From positions 116,176,313 through 116,240,312 of the forward strand of contig NC_044986.1 in assembly GCF_008728515.1 (NCBI RefSeq): 64,000 bases of DNA, written 5' to 3'. The stretch comes from Papio anubis. Taxonomy: Eukaryota > Chordata > Mammalia > Primates > Cercopithecidae. A model generated the notes under the pieces. The model made no database searches. It was not told the DNA's origin and was given only the letters and a program-made list of their open reading frames with translations. A program made the translations under genes and the position numbers. Below, piece by piece: positions 35,720-46,464 of this stretch (its first letter is position 1; each line of letters opens with the position of its first letter).

Positions 35720-37345
35720 TATCTGACAGTTTATATACCATAACCTGGCACCCAAGAAGACCAACAGCAAGAACAAAAAATGGCAAAACTAACAGAAAAT
35801 AGAAATACATCTTCCAGATTTCTAAGTATAGAGTAGAGACTCAGACTTTAAATGATTATTCTACTGTGGTCAAAATGATACTAAGATCTTTTTCTTTCCA
35901 TAGGAAAGGTAAAAATTATTTTAAAAATGACAAAATTATAAATGAGTAATTAAATGAAGTATCAGTGGTTAGATAGTAACATTAGAAAATGTCAAAGAGA
36001 AAATAAGAAATTAAAAGATAGTTTAGAAAAACTAATCAGAATAGAACATAAAGAGATAAAATGGTAAAAAAAAAATGTAGAATTGGAGATAAAAAGAATA
36101 TTGTGAGAAGCTCTAATATTTGTATAATTTGAGTTCTGTGGTTAAGGGAAAATTATAAAAGTAATATTTACCAAAATCAAGGCTATCAACTTTCCACAAA
36201 TGATGAAATATACTATATTACGAATTAAAGATGTTCTATGAGTTAAAATATGTTTACAAAAGGAAGGAAAGATGGAAGTAAGAATATTAGGAAGGAAGAG
36301 AGGAAGAGAGAACAAAGTTTACAAGGAAGTATATCATAGAAATTGCCCAGAGGTATAGACAAAGAAACTATCTTAAAAGCAGCCTGAAAACGATAGATTA
36401 CTTTCAAATGAGCAACAAGTTTGGTTAACAGCTGACTTCTCAACAGAAATAATGAAAGGCATAGACAATGGAAATAAAGCAAATAACTTCCAAAGAATAA
36501 TTCTCAGTAATAATTTCTGCAAGAATAAAGATGAAATAGGAAACTTTAGACAAAAAGTAAAGAGCTCATAAGCAGCAGACATTCAGTAAACATAATACAA
36601 AAGGTGGGGGTTTAAAGTATAGAAAAAATAGTGTGACATTTCAGAGATACTAGAAGCAATAAAGAGCAACAAAAATGCTACGTATGTTCATACATCTAAG
36701 TGAATTTAACTAACGTATCATTATTTTTTGGTATTTAAAATACACAATTAAAACACAGGAATACAGTAGTATAAAATCAAAGTGGGGAACAGGATGGTAG
36801 TAAATGGAGTTAAAGTGTTCTAAATTTTTAGATTTTCCGGTGATAGGATAAATGGCAGATTAAATTTAGATTTTGATAAGTGACAAATGAATATTGTATG
36901 TTTTTAGGTAGCCACTAATATGGTTAAAATGTGTAATTTCCAAGTAAGTAGAGGAAAGAAAAGGGAAATAAAAATGCCTAATTATATAGAAGACCAGAAA
37001 CAAGAGAAAAAATAATGTAGAACTTACGAGACAAATCAAGATCAAATCGGAAAAGAGAAAGTTTAAGCACTATATTCTGGTTACTATATGATAAGTAAAG
37101 GGGATAAATGGTACCTTTATTTATATCAGTATGTGATAAGATATGAAAGATATAGACCATCAGGATGATTGCTTTCAAAGCTAACTTTATGGTATTTGCA
37201 AGTTACACATCTAAACATGAAGAATACATAAATTCGAATATAAGAAGATAGAGGACATAACATGCAAACAAAAATTAAAAGTAAACCACAAATAAATGTA
37301 TAAGGAAGAAATAATGCTGTTATTACACAAAGTATACATGCTTGT
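35720..37345 (+). mobile_element. Old L1 or HAL1-like element, sense
   Basis: The spacer and early ORF region of an old L1/HAL1 is recognisable: 'ttaaaagcagcctgaaaacg' near 36372, 'gctgacttctcaacagaaat' near 36431, and near 37214-37270 the endonuclease-region motif 'aggacataacatgcaaac'. A-rich sense strand throughout. No intact frame. Confidence 0.65.
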
Positions 37346-37441
37346 TGAGTTTTGATGGGGTTACTTCCTGTTAAACCGATTGTAACGTTGAAAAATCATA
37401 TGTAGAACTAGTAGAAGTTGGAGACTGTATTTTAGATAGCA

Positions 37442-38045
37442 GAAAACCAGGAACATCCCCCAACTCATAAAGTAATACAAGTTTGTCTCTATCTCATATA
37501 AAAATCTGCACTCAAAAATTCTAAGCAAATATTATCAAATTATCTAGCAATATATAACTACTATAATGTGGTGGTTTGCAGAAATGACCACAGTACTTTT
37601 CAGCAGCTCCTGTCAAGAGGCGAAACCCATTTTCCATGTCACAAATCTATGTTGATCATGCAACTTGCAACAATAACAAATACAATGTAAGCAGAAACTT
37701 AGAAGCACTCTCAAATGTTGGAGCTCGCTACTCTTGGAAGTACTGCTGTTTTGTGAACAAACCTGTCTTTGCTACTGTATAATGAGCCACACATAGCCAA
37801 GTCACCTCTATTGCTGCAGTTGTCACCCTGCCAACTGCCAGATATGGAAGGTTATGCAAGGACCTTGAGACCCCAGCCAAACTGAAAATTGCCTGCAGAT
37901 ACACAAAATAGCCAAGCTCAGATCAGTCAAACCAATTCCAGATCAGAGCTACTCAGAAAATCATGGCCTAAGTAAATGACTTTTGTTTTAAGCCACTATT
38001 GCTATCTTTCTGAAATTATATCACAACCAAGTTGGTTTCATCTCA
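37442..38045 (+). mobile_element. Ancient LTR-like element (MLT1-like)
   Basis: The typical sequence 'gtggtttgcagaaatgacca' starts near 37569. It ends with 'gacttttgttttaagccact', a common MaLR-type terminal motif. Its left 270 bases recur at 39515-39794. The family name is an inference. Confidence 0.5.
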
Positions 38046-39085
38046 GAGATGCAAAGGAGTTTTAACTGAACCTCTATTAGACTTACTCTGTTGGCAAGAG
38101 TCAATTCAAACAAGCATCACAACCACTGATTAGATTAATAAAACACTGAGGACTCATTTCTTAAATTTGTAAAAATATCTTAGGAAAAAGAGATTAAAGA
38201 GGTGCCTACCAAATGGGAATCTGGGTGACTATCTAAAATAGAGTTGAGAGGTGTGTGTCTAAAATAGTCACCTGGGGATTAAAAAACCAAAACAAATGAT
38301 GACAAATCTAAGAAATATGCCTAAAAAAGGACTACGTAGCTATTAACATATGGAGTTGACTGGAATCAAATATAGAGTATTATTGAGACAATCATATTGC
38401 TAAAGAAATTCCCAGCTTAAAGCATATGTAGTTATTTAAAACTTGAAGCAACTTTTGGGATTTCCCCAAGCTCTTATGAGCAGAAAGTTAGCTAAGAAAG
38501 CCACAGAGCAAACAAGGCATTTTCTACAAAGGTCTATTCAGATAAAGCCAAAGACCATGATAAAAAAAATTAAGGGCCTCCAGCAGGGAGGTTACAAGGC
38601 CCATGTAAGATTATAGAGAAGAAATCCAAAACCAGAGACCAGAATCAGAGTCTATTCAAAGGATATTACCCATTCTGAATACAGGGACAATTTCAGTGCC
38701 TGCCTAGAGAAATCTAATAATTGTTATGGACTAATGGCTGATATGTATGTTCTATTCTTCCCTTATACAAATGGAGAATTTATTACTAGTATCTTATTTA
38801 TATTTATGTTCCACAGAACTTTTTAGTTCTCTGGATCTAAATTCTCAGGTTGGAATCTCATGTTCTAAATTCTCAGGTTAGAATCTCAGGATTCTCAGGT
38901 TAGAATCACATCCTAACCTGACACAGAGATTAACTCACATTAACTCACATTAGGTCTTTGAGTTCAAAATGGGAACCTTTTGGAACTTTTGAATTTTCTC
39001 CCTTAGTGTGAGGATGAATATGTTCTGGTTATGTGAGGCTGAACAAACCAAGTATTTGGAGAAATGAAGGACAATCTCTGCTAAA
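38046..39085. other. Unassigned sequence with a small tandem cluster
   Basis: No family was recognised. A cluster of 20-25-bp direct repeats lies at 38838-38951 (reported separately). Confidence 0.5.
38838..38951 (+). repeat. Short tandem cluster: three 'ttctcaggttagaatc' units plus 'ttaactcacat' twice
   Basis: Units start near 38842, 38868 and 38891 and differ by a few bases. They are followed by two copies of 'attaactcacat' at 38929-38950. Confidence 0.85.
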
Positions 39086-39089
39086 CTGT

Positions 39090-39475
39090 ATTACTTTTCT
39101 CCAATATCCAGTTGACCTCTTTTCAGGAAGATTTTACTTTCGTTGTTCTTTGAAGTCATGCAAGGCCACGTGGCAGTTTTTGGTCAGTGGAATGTGATTA
39201 GAAATGACATGTCTCTTCTATGTAGCAGCTTTAATAGCTAGCATATGCTTTGCCAGCTTCATCTCCATTCCTCCCTACCACTGGCCACATCAGTCAACAT
39301 TCCAGACAGTAGCTGCTCTGCCCAAATCACCTTGGAGCAAGGATGACATCGCAAGGGTGAGTCACCAACCAACCTACAGTGGACAAGCATTTATTGGTTT
39401 AGACGACTGAGACTTGGGGAATTTTGTTACTTTGGTGTAACCCAACCAATCATGACTGATACAAATCCAAATGTT
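39090..39475 (+). mobile_element. Ancient LTR-like element (MLT-type)
   Basis: 'ggccacgtggcagtttttgg', 'gtggaatgtgattagaaatg' and the end 'aatcatgactgatacaaat' resemble old MaLR/ERVL LTRs. Divergence is high; class only. Confidence 0.45.
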
Positions 39476-39514
39476 TATTATTGGTGAAAGAGTAAATAAG
39501 TTGTGCTTCTTGCG

Positions 39515-39794
39515 GAAGACCAGGAACATTCCCCAGCTCATAAAGTAATACAAGTCTATATCTCTACCTCCTATAAAAACTTATACTCAAAAATCCTAAG
39601 AAAACATTGTCAAAGTAGCAGTATATAAATACAATAATGTGGTGGTTTGCAAAAATGACCACAGTACTTTGCAGCAACTCTTATTAAAAGGTGAAGCCCA
39701 TCTTCCATGTCATGAATCTATGTTGATCATGCAACTTGCTTTGGCCATTAAGATAGTAACAAATATGATGTAAGCAGAAGCTTAAAAGCACTCT
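39515..39794 (+). repeat. Second copy of the 37442-37711 segment
   Basis: 'cataaagtaatacaagt', 'ataatgtggtggtttgca', 'atgaccacagtacttt' and 'tctatgttgatcatgcaact' occur in the same order and spacing as at 37442-37711. The copies differ by scattered substitutions and by a 13-base stretch, tttggccattaag, around 39742 that the first copy lacks. Confidence 0.9.
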
Positions 39795-41160
39795 GTAATA
39801 GAATACTACACCACTTGTAAAATGAACACATTTTCCAACAGCAAGAATACTTTTCATGAATACAATATTGAGACAAAAATCTGAATTGAATACATTCTAT
39901 ATAATTCAATTTCTGTGAAGTTTGAACAGGCAAAACTGGCGTATAGTGTTTTAACATGTAAGTTCACTTGGCCAGGCCATAAAGTCAAGTGAGACACATG
40001 GTAGTCATCTTTACCCAGGGAATGTTAGGTAATAAGGAAGGGTGTGAAGAACTTCCGAGATTCTATTCCTTGATGTGGGTGTTGGTTTCAAAACATATTT
40101 GTTTAGTGACATTTTGTTGAGCTGTGCATTTAGAAATAATTTGGAAAAGTAATTCCACAAACATAGAAGGTAAAGTCATTATATCAGTCACATTCTTATA
40201 ATGTAAAATCTTATTGTTCTGGTAAATTCCATTGATACATGTAGGACCAAAGATGGATTAATCTCTGGTTTTAACTTATAGACACATAAAGAAAAGGAAT
40301 GCCAGGTCCTTACCTGATTGTAAAATTACCATTGCTTTTCAAATATGTTTTGACCCTTTAATGATTGCTTTGAAGTTCTAAAACATATTATAAATAAGAT
40401 TAATAGAAAACTCACATTTCCAGTCAGATTCTTTTAATATACAGCCAATTGTTTTGAGCTGTTAAATAGAAAAAAAGGTCACCATTTGTTTTACACTATT
40501 GACTAAGAGAAATCAATGGTATAATAACTGTTATTGTTACTATTTTGAAAACAACCAGTCATCCCTCAGGAAAACTCTCAGGACATTATTTAAGTCTTAA
40601 TGCTATTTATATCTCTTAGTCAATGAAAAATTTTTTCATTGACAATTGTGACTGTTGACAGGTTTCTGTTAAACTAACCTTAAATAAATATTTTCTAGTG
40701 AACTAAAATCAAATAAATGAACTATGATAACACCTTGATCAGGTCTTGTTACACATTGAAAGTCAAATTATATTTCCAAAATGAGTCCTATCATTTTGAC
40801 ACATATTCAGAGCTACTACAATTCTGAATACAACATATACTCCTCTTTTTAGCTTCTGGCATGAACCTGAACATACTTTGTTTATCCAATAAGACTTATT
40901 TCACTATTAACTCATGAATGTACTCTAAATACTCGCCCTATATATTCCCATTTCTATGTCTTTGCTTATGTACATCATATAAAACTACTTATCCATCATT
41001 TCCTTGTTAAAAATGACAATAGAAGTAATTTTTTCTCATTCACATTAGAAAATTGGAGTATTTCAGTGCAAATTAAATGAATTTTTATAATGATGTTTAT
41101 AAAAGCCATGAAATGGTTTATTAAAATAGAGTATGGAGTATAAAAGTAAATCCTATGACA
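39795..41160. other. Unassigned AT-rich sequence
   Basis: No family or gene was recognised. It contains a perfect 12-bp inverted repeat at 40619-40643. Confidence 0.5.
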
Positions 41161-41164
41161 AACA

Positions 41165-41599
41165 TTAAAGAGCATCATCCATTCCTCATTCATCCCTGAG
41201 TGTCTACTGCATTTCAGGCATGTTTCTAGCTGCTAGCAATAGAGAAGGGTGCAAAGAACATAGAAAGTCCTGTCCTCATGACATTTACTTTTTAGTGAAA
41301 AATAAAATAAATAAATGAAGAAACACATGAACAAAATATAGTTAAATGTTGGGAAATTTATGAAATAAAGCAGAGAAAAGTTTAAGGAGTGTTGAAGGAA
41401 AGGTTTCAGATTTAACTTGTAAATTGGGGAAAGCCTCACTAAGAAGCTGATACCTGAGTCAAGTCCTAAAGCATCAGATAGATGACAGTGTGAGCCTTGT
41501 GGACAAGTCAGGGAAGAATTTTCTAGGAAGAGGTAGAAGGAACACCAGTGTGAAGGCCTTGAGGTGGGAGTGTGGCTGTGGTGTTTAGGACAGAGCTGG
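41165..41599 (-). mobile_element. L2 3' region, antisense (part 1 of an interrupted copy)
   Basis: Complement of the L2 end: 'gagtgtctactgcatttcag', 'ctgtcctcatgacatttac', 'gaaggccttgaggtgggagt'. The copy stops at 41599, where a solo LTR begins. It resumes after 42265 and again after 42757. Confidence 0.8.
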
Positions 41600-42265
41600 T
41601 GATACAGGAGCTAGAAAGAAATTATTTAGGCAGATAGTGAGGGTAAAAGAGTCCTTGCTAAGGCTTCCCTTCTACCAAAAAGCAGCCCTCCATATCATTT
41701 CTTTTCTAATAAAGAACAGCCTGAAAAATCAAGCTGCACAGATAAGCAAGCTGGAAGTTTGCACAGGTGAATACTGACAGCTGTGCCAATAGAAAAGAGC
41801 TACCTGGGGGCCAGGCATGTCCAACATGGAGGCTCCATCTTCCCTTTTGTTGTTGTCACATGCACAGTAAAAGAATGGGCAGTGTGACACCAGCCTGGCA
41901 AAGAACCCATCTGCATAAGAAAAAATTAGGGTAGGTGGGCGCAAGAAATTCACACTCTATGTGAATGGCCCATCTAGTCCTAACCAGTTGTTTGTGCCTT
42001 ATGCAAATGGCATACCTGGTCCAACCAATCTTTTGCTCCCTATGTAAATCATATACCGCCTCCTCAAGCTCATCTGTAAAACCCCCTGCATTTCACTGTG
42101 GAACCAGAAGCCCATTCAGGACCCCTCTCTCTGCAGCAGAGAGAGGGCTATTCTCTTTCTTTTGCCTATTAAACTTCCACTGTCAACCTCACTTCTTGTG
42201 TGTCAGTATCCTAGTTTTCCATGGCCATGAGACAACAAATCTCGGGTATCACCCCAATGAGGTCA
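41600..42265 (+). mobile_element. Solo ERV1-like LTR, with CTGG target duplication
   Basis: A 666-bp LTR starting TGATACAGG and ending in CA, bounded by a 4-bp CTGG duplication (41596-41599 and 42266-42269). Visible signals in order are a CCAAT box at 42025-42029, a decayed TATA-like tgtaaaac near 42076, and an 'attaaacttccact' polyadenylation-type region near 42169. No internal retroviral genes flank it. Same family as 57540-58181. I cannot name the family with certainty. Confidence 0.85.
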
Positions 42266-42394
42266 CTGGGGAATAGACTAACTGAAAAAGAAAGTGCAAT
42301 GTGGTGACTGATAGAGGAAGAAATCAGAGAGGTTAGTTAATCTGAAGTCTTGTACATTTTGGTTAGGACTTGGGCTTTTGCTCTGTGTGATATG
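42266..42394 (-). mobile_element. L2, antisense (part 2)
   Basis: A short bridge between the solo LTR and the MLT1. It is consistent with L2 antisense sequence, including 'gtacattttggttaggactt'. Position supports the call more than sequence does. Confidence 0.5.
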
Positions 42395-42757
42395 AGATGG
42401 CTACTATGGACTGAATGTTCTTACACCTCCCAAATTCATGTTGAAACCCTAATCCTCAGTGTGGTATTCTTTGGAGGTGAAAACTTTGGAAGATATTTAG
42501 GTTTAGATGTGGTCATGAGGGTGGGACTTCATGATGAGCTTAGAGCTCTTAGAAGAAGAGCAAGAGACCAGAGACCTCTTCTCCCCACCATGTGAGGATA
42601 CAGGGAGAAGGCAACCTCTGCAAGCCTGGAAGAGTCCTCCTCTATCACAGAATCTGCCGGCACCTTGATCTGAGACTTCCCAGACACAAACAAATTACTG
42701 TGGCATAAGCCACCCAATCTGTGATGTTTGGTTATGGCAGCCCAAACTTCTAAGACA
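42395..42757 (+). mobile_element. MLT1 LTR (ERVL-MaLR), sense
   Basis: Clear MLT1: 'ctatggactgaatgttctta', 'aaattcatgttgaaacccta', 'tttagatgtggtcatgaggg', 'gaatctgccggcaccttgat', and the end 'ttatggcagcccaaacttct' with 'aagaca'. It is nested in antisense L2. Confidence 0.93.
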
Positions 42758-43120
42758 GTGGAATTGGAGTGTTTTGAGCAGAAAAGTGACCTCACCTGAC
42801 TGAGTTGTAATCGCATTGTTTTTGCTCTTTGTTGAGAATAGACCTGAGATGCCAAGTGCAGGGAGACCATGTGGGACATTATGGTGATTTGGAGCAGTTT
42901 AGCAAGAGTGGAGGTGGTGAACAGTGAGTGGTTGGATCTTGAACATAACTTTAGGATGTTGCTGGCAGGATTTGCTGGAGATGTGCTGTAGAATATAAGA
43001 GAAGGAAAGGAATATAAAATAACTCCAAGTTTGTTTGTTTGCCAGAGTCATTGGAAGGATAGAATTGAAGTGAGGACACACATGGATGTTTGGAGAGTAG
43101 AATTCCTGATTGTTAAAAAA
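42758..43120 (-). mobile_element. L2 ORF remnant, antisense (part 3)
   Basis: Complement of the L2 reverse-transcriptase C-terminus: 'gttttgagcagaaaagtgac', 'ttgttgagaatagacctgag', 'gagtggaggtggtgaacagt', 'gctggcaggatttgctggag'. Confidence 0.82.
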
Positions 43121-43765
43121 AAAAAAAAAGCACATTTTTGCAATTACAAGGACAACATATAACCATGACAATGAGTGGCCTGGTTGAGATGGAAAACAAG
43201 ATTATTGAAGGTCAGTAGGTTAAAGAGCTGACAAACAGAGTGATTGGAAGGATGATCTACATAACAATAGAAAGTTTGAAAAATTAGAAAGGAATTGCAG
43301 AAAAATGAGAGTATACAAGGAGGTAAAGTCTTTAAAGAAAAGGGAATTTTCCATGGGCTGGAAAAGCATTGTAACAAAGTGACATAGTAAGTAGTATAAT
43401 ACGATGACATAAATTTCAAACCTGGCATTATCAGGAGAAGGAAGGCAGGAAAGAGATAAAAAGGAAAGAGGAAGTCAACTCCTCTCCAGGTCTGACATAA
43501 CAGGCATGTAGGAGAAAGAATACATTCACTACTAGAAAGTGCTGTAGCAAAGTACTGGAGAAAGTGAAGGGGACATTCAAAGAAGAAGTTAGGGCATCTT
43601 CAGTCTTTCTAATCACTGGCCATCAGTGACAGAAGGTACCATGGGAGGTATCATTACCTAAGAGGTGGATAATGAGCCAGAAAAGGGATGGAACATAGTT
43701 TTACAGAACTTAGAGTCTAAATGATTACGGTGATCTAGGATACTGCTAGAAACGTAAAATGCTTG
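43121..43765. other. Unassigned sequence, possibly more decayed L2
   Basis: Purine-rich on the plus strand, like the flanking antisense L2, but without clear landmarks. Confidence 0.35.
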
Positions 43766-43769
43766 TTCC

Positions 43770-44330
43770 CCAGTGCCACAAAGTAATAGCACTTGGACAT
43801 AAATTTAATTCTCTCAACAAGGCAATTTTTACTTTCTGCAGAAAGGGTGCCCGTCACAGATGGAACAGTATCAAGAGCACACCTGGATGGGGAGGGGCAG
43901 GAAATCTTATTCCTGACACTGGTAGCCCCTACTGCTGTGTCATTCCCCTGTTGGCTAGGGTTGGACCACACAGTCTAAGCTAATTCCAATTGGCTATTTT
44001 AAAGAGGGCAGGGTATGAGCCAGAGTTGTGGGGGTGAGTAATTTGGCTGGAAGGACGGCTAGGAATAGGTAACTAAAGGTGACTTAGGTCACAGCAGATG
44101 ACCAAAGGTGACTCAGGTCAAAGCAGGTGACCAAGATAAGCAGATGTGAACTACTGACTAGGTCCAGCAGGAAAGTTGCTTACTGAAACTAGAAGCAAGC
44201 GGGAGAAAGAACCAGGAAGTTAAACTTTAAAATGGAGAATCAAATAATAAGAGAGCTGAACATGATTCTTTGAAGAGAAACTTGGGGTTCACTATATTTA
44301 ATAATACCCTGGTCTCATGGAATGACTGTT
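43770..44330 (-). mobile_element. LTR-like element, antisense
   Basis: 'ctctcaacaaggcaattttt', 'tgcagaaagggtgcccgtca', 'ttggctagggttggacca' and 'taattccaattggctatttt' belong to a mid-age primate LTR family that I recognise by sequence but cannot name. On the minus strand it shows ATTGG/CCAAT boxes. It contains the 29-bp tandem with DR3/AP-1-like motifs. Confidence 0.6.
44077..44134 (+). promoter_or_regulatory. Two tandem 29-bp units with DR3-type half-sites and an AP-1 core
   Basis: AGGTGACTTAGGTCA (44077-44091) and AGGTGACTCAGGTCA (44106-44120) are each two AGGTSA half-sites separated by three bases, the spacing preferred by vitamin D receptor heterodimers. The second also contains TGACTCA, the AP-1 core. 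A third half-site, AGGTGACC, follows at 44125. Regulatory use is inferred only from motif spacing. Confidence 0.45.
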
Positions 44331-44649
44331 ATGAGTGAGATTAATTTGAAAGTTCTCTAAACATATAACTGTCTGAGGGTGTACATTTTGATGCAGGGGA
44401 ATGGGGGCATCCTACCAATTACAAAATTGTGGTTCTCCTATTTGACTTCTGCTGGGATTTATAAATTGACAAAGACTCTCATTTGCCAAATATGGGTTTT
44501 CTGTTGGTTTCTGAGAGTGTGTGTGTGTGTGTGTTCCAGGGGCTGAGAGTAGACTGGCAAGCAAAAAGAAAAAAAAAAAAATCCCCGCTATTAATGAAAG
44601 ATGTTATATTCCAATTGGAGTGGTAGTAGTGATAGTGTTAACATAAATA
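44331..44649. other. Unassigned sequence with a short (TG)n run
   Basis: No family was recognised. A (TG)n run lies at 44517-44535 and an A-run at 44568-44581. Confidence 0.5.
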
Positions 44650-44864
44650 ATCATGCAGGCATTAGGGGAGCTCACCCCTGTGTGGTTGAATATCTGCATA
44701 TAACTTTTGATTCCTCAAAACACAACTACTAATAGTCTACTGTTGATTGAAAGCCTTACCAATAAACAGTTAACACGTATTTTGTATGTTATATGCACTA
44801 TAAACTATATTCTTACAATAAAGTAAGCTAAAGAAAAGAAAATGTTATTAAAAAAAATCATAAG
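44650..44864 (+). mobile_element. Tigger-type element (MER6/Tigger3-like), left part
   Basis: 'acttttgattcctcaaaaca', 'ctaatagtctactgttgatt', 'acgtattttgtatgttatat', 'cttacaataaagtaagcta' follow a common pogo-class element. An Alu interrupts it at 44865; the right part follows at 45203. Orientation is given relative to the consensus as I remember it and may be reversed. Confidence 0.75.
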
Positions 44865-45175
44865 GGACCAGTCATGGTGGCTCCTGCCTGTAATCCCAGC
44901 ACTTTGGGAGGCTGAGGCAGGCAGATCACCTAATGTCAGGAGTTCAAGACCAGCCTGGTCAACATGTTGAAACCCCACCTCCACCTCCACTAAAAATACA
45001 AAAATTAGCCAGGCATGGTGGCCTGTGCCTGTAGTCTCAGCTACTTGGGAGGCTGAGGCAGGAGACTTGCTTGAACCTAGGTGGCAGAGGTTATAGTGAG
45101 TGGAGATCATGCCACTGCACTCACGACTGGGCAACAGAGCGAGACTCCATCTCAAAAAAAAAAAAAAAAAAAAAA
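44865..45175 (+). mobile_element. Alu (AluS/J-like) inserted in the Tigger element
   Basis: Two-arm Alu starting 'ggaccagtcatggtggctcc', with a 22-base A tail at 45154-45175. The interrupted Tigger sequence 'aaaatcataag' recurs on the right as 'gaatcatgaaag', which is a diverged target duplication. A (CAAA)n segment lies at 45181-45200. Confidence 0.93.
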
Positions 45176-45202
45176 GGAACCAAACAAACAAACAAACAAA
45201 AA

Positions 45203-45417
45203 AAGAGAATCATGAAAGAAAATATATTTCTACTTATTAAGTGGTAGGAAACCATCATAAAGGTCTTCATCCCAGTCATCCTCATGTAGAGTAGGTGAGG
45301 AGGAGGAGGAAGAGGAGGGGCTTGTCTTACTGTCTCAGGAATGGCAGAGATAGAAGAAAATCCATATATAAGTGGACCCATGCAGTTCAAACTTGTGTTT
45401 GTTCAAGGATCAACTGT
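45203..45417 (+). mobile_element. Tigger-type element, right part
   Basis: Resumes with the duplicated 'gaatcatgaaagaaaata', passes a purine run 'gaggaggaggaggaagagg' at 45298-45316, and ends at the terminal inverted sequence 'gttcaaggatcaactgt'. Confidence 0.8.
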
Positions 45418-45424
45418 CCTGAAA

Positions 45425-45735
45425 GGAAAATACTGGATAACAATGGATGAATCTAAAGCAGAATGAGTTATAGGCTGTCATGGATGTGCTATTTTAGATG
45501 GAGAAGTCAAGGAGGCCTTTTAGAAGAGGTGACTTTTAACAGAAATTGAATGAAATGAAGGATGACCTCTGTGAAATCTAAGAGTTACAGCAGCAGGGCC
45601 AGTAAGAGCAAGAGACCTGCAGCAGGTCTGTGTATGGCATGTTTGAGCAAGAGTGAATGAAAACATAGCTAGCAAGGAGTGAGCCCAGGAGAAAGTGAAG
45701 GCCTGTGAGTCAGAGAGGAGCCAGATCATGTAGCA
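45425..45735 (-). mobile_element. L2, antisense (first part of a second interrupted copy)
   Basis: Complement of the L2 tail region: 'aggaggccttttagaagagg', 'cagcagggccagtaagagca', 'gagaggagccagatcatgta'. Confidence 0.75.
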
Positions 45736-45942
45736 CAGGGTTTCCCAGCCTCAGAACTGTTGACATTTTGGACGTTTTTATGCTATGTAAGATGTTCATA
45801 TTCTTGGCCTCTACTCACTAGATGCCCGCTGCTCCCCCATCTCATATTGTGACATCCAAAAGTATCTCCAGACGTTGTGAAATGTTTCTAGGGGGCTAGG
45901 GAAGAAGTGGGATAAAAAATACCCCCAGATGAAAATCACTGC
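45736..45942 (-). mobile_element. MER20 (hAT-Charlie), antisense
   Basis: Near-complete element of about 207 bases (consensus about 219). 'cagggtttcccagcctcaga' at the left and 'gatgaaaatcactg' at the right are the inverted ends. The interior 'ggcctctactcactagatgc' and 'tatctccagacgttgtgaaa' is diagnostic. It is inserted in antisense L2. Confidence 0.9.
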
Positions 45943-46390
45943 TTCAGCGTATTACAAGCTTTGCTATACAGTTTAATGAAAAAACATTGATGGATTTTGT
46001 GCTGAAAAAGAAAAAAATGTCTTGAATTTTTAAAAGATAACTACAGTTGTTGTGTGGAAAATCAGTCACAGGGGCAAACGGTGGAAGATAGTATTCTGTC
46101 TGTTTTTTTAGTTGTCCAAGTGAAGGAAATGGCTTGTGGACTAGAGTGCTGTTGAGTTGTAGTGGCAGAGGCGATGGCAGTGGTGGAACTGTGAGAAGGG
46201 GTTGAGGTGAGAATAATTTTGGGAGTTACAGCCAGAAAAGCCTGTGGTTTTGGATATGAGCACTCAGGGCAAGCATGCCTCTGAGGGTTCTTACCTTAGC
46301 CTAACCTAGGTATTGTTTACTAAGACGCTAATAACCTGGGAGAAGCAGGATTGTGGTGGGGAGGGAGGAATCAGGAGATCAATTTTTAAT
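45943..46390 (-). mobile_element. L2, antisense (second part)
   Basis: 'gaggcgatggcagtggtgga', 'ctgtgagaaggggttgaggt' and 'ggaggaatcaggagat' match the antisense L2 reverse-transcriptase region seen elsewhere in the window. Confidence 0.65.
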
Positions 46391-46464
46391 GCTAATTAGG
46401 AATCTAAGTGGATGGTTACATATACTAGACTGCATTTCAGCGGTCAGACTGAAGCTGCCCAATT

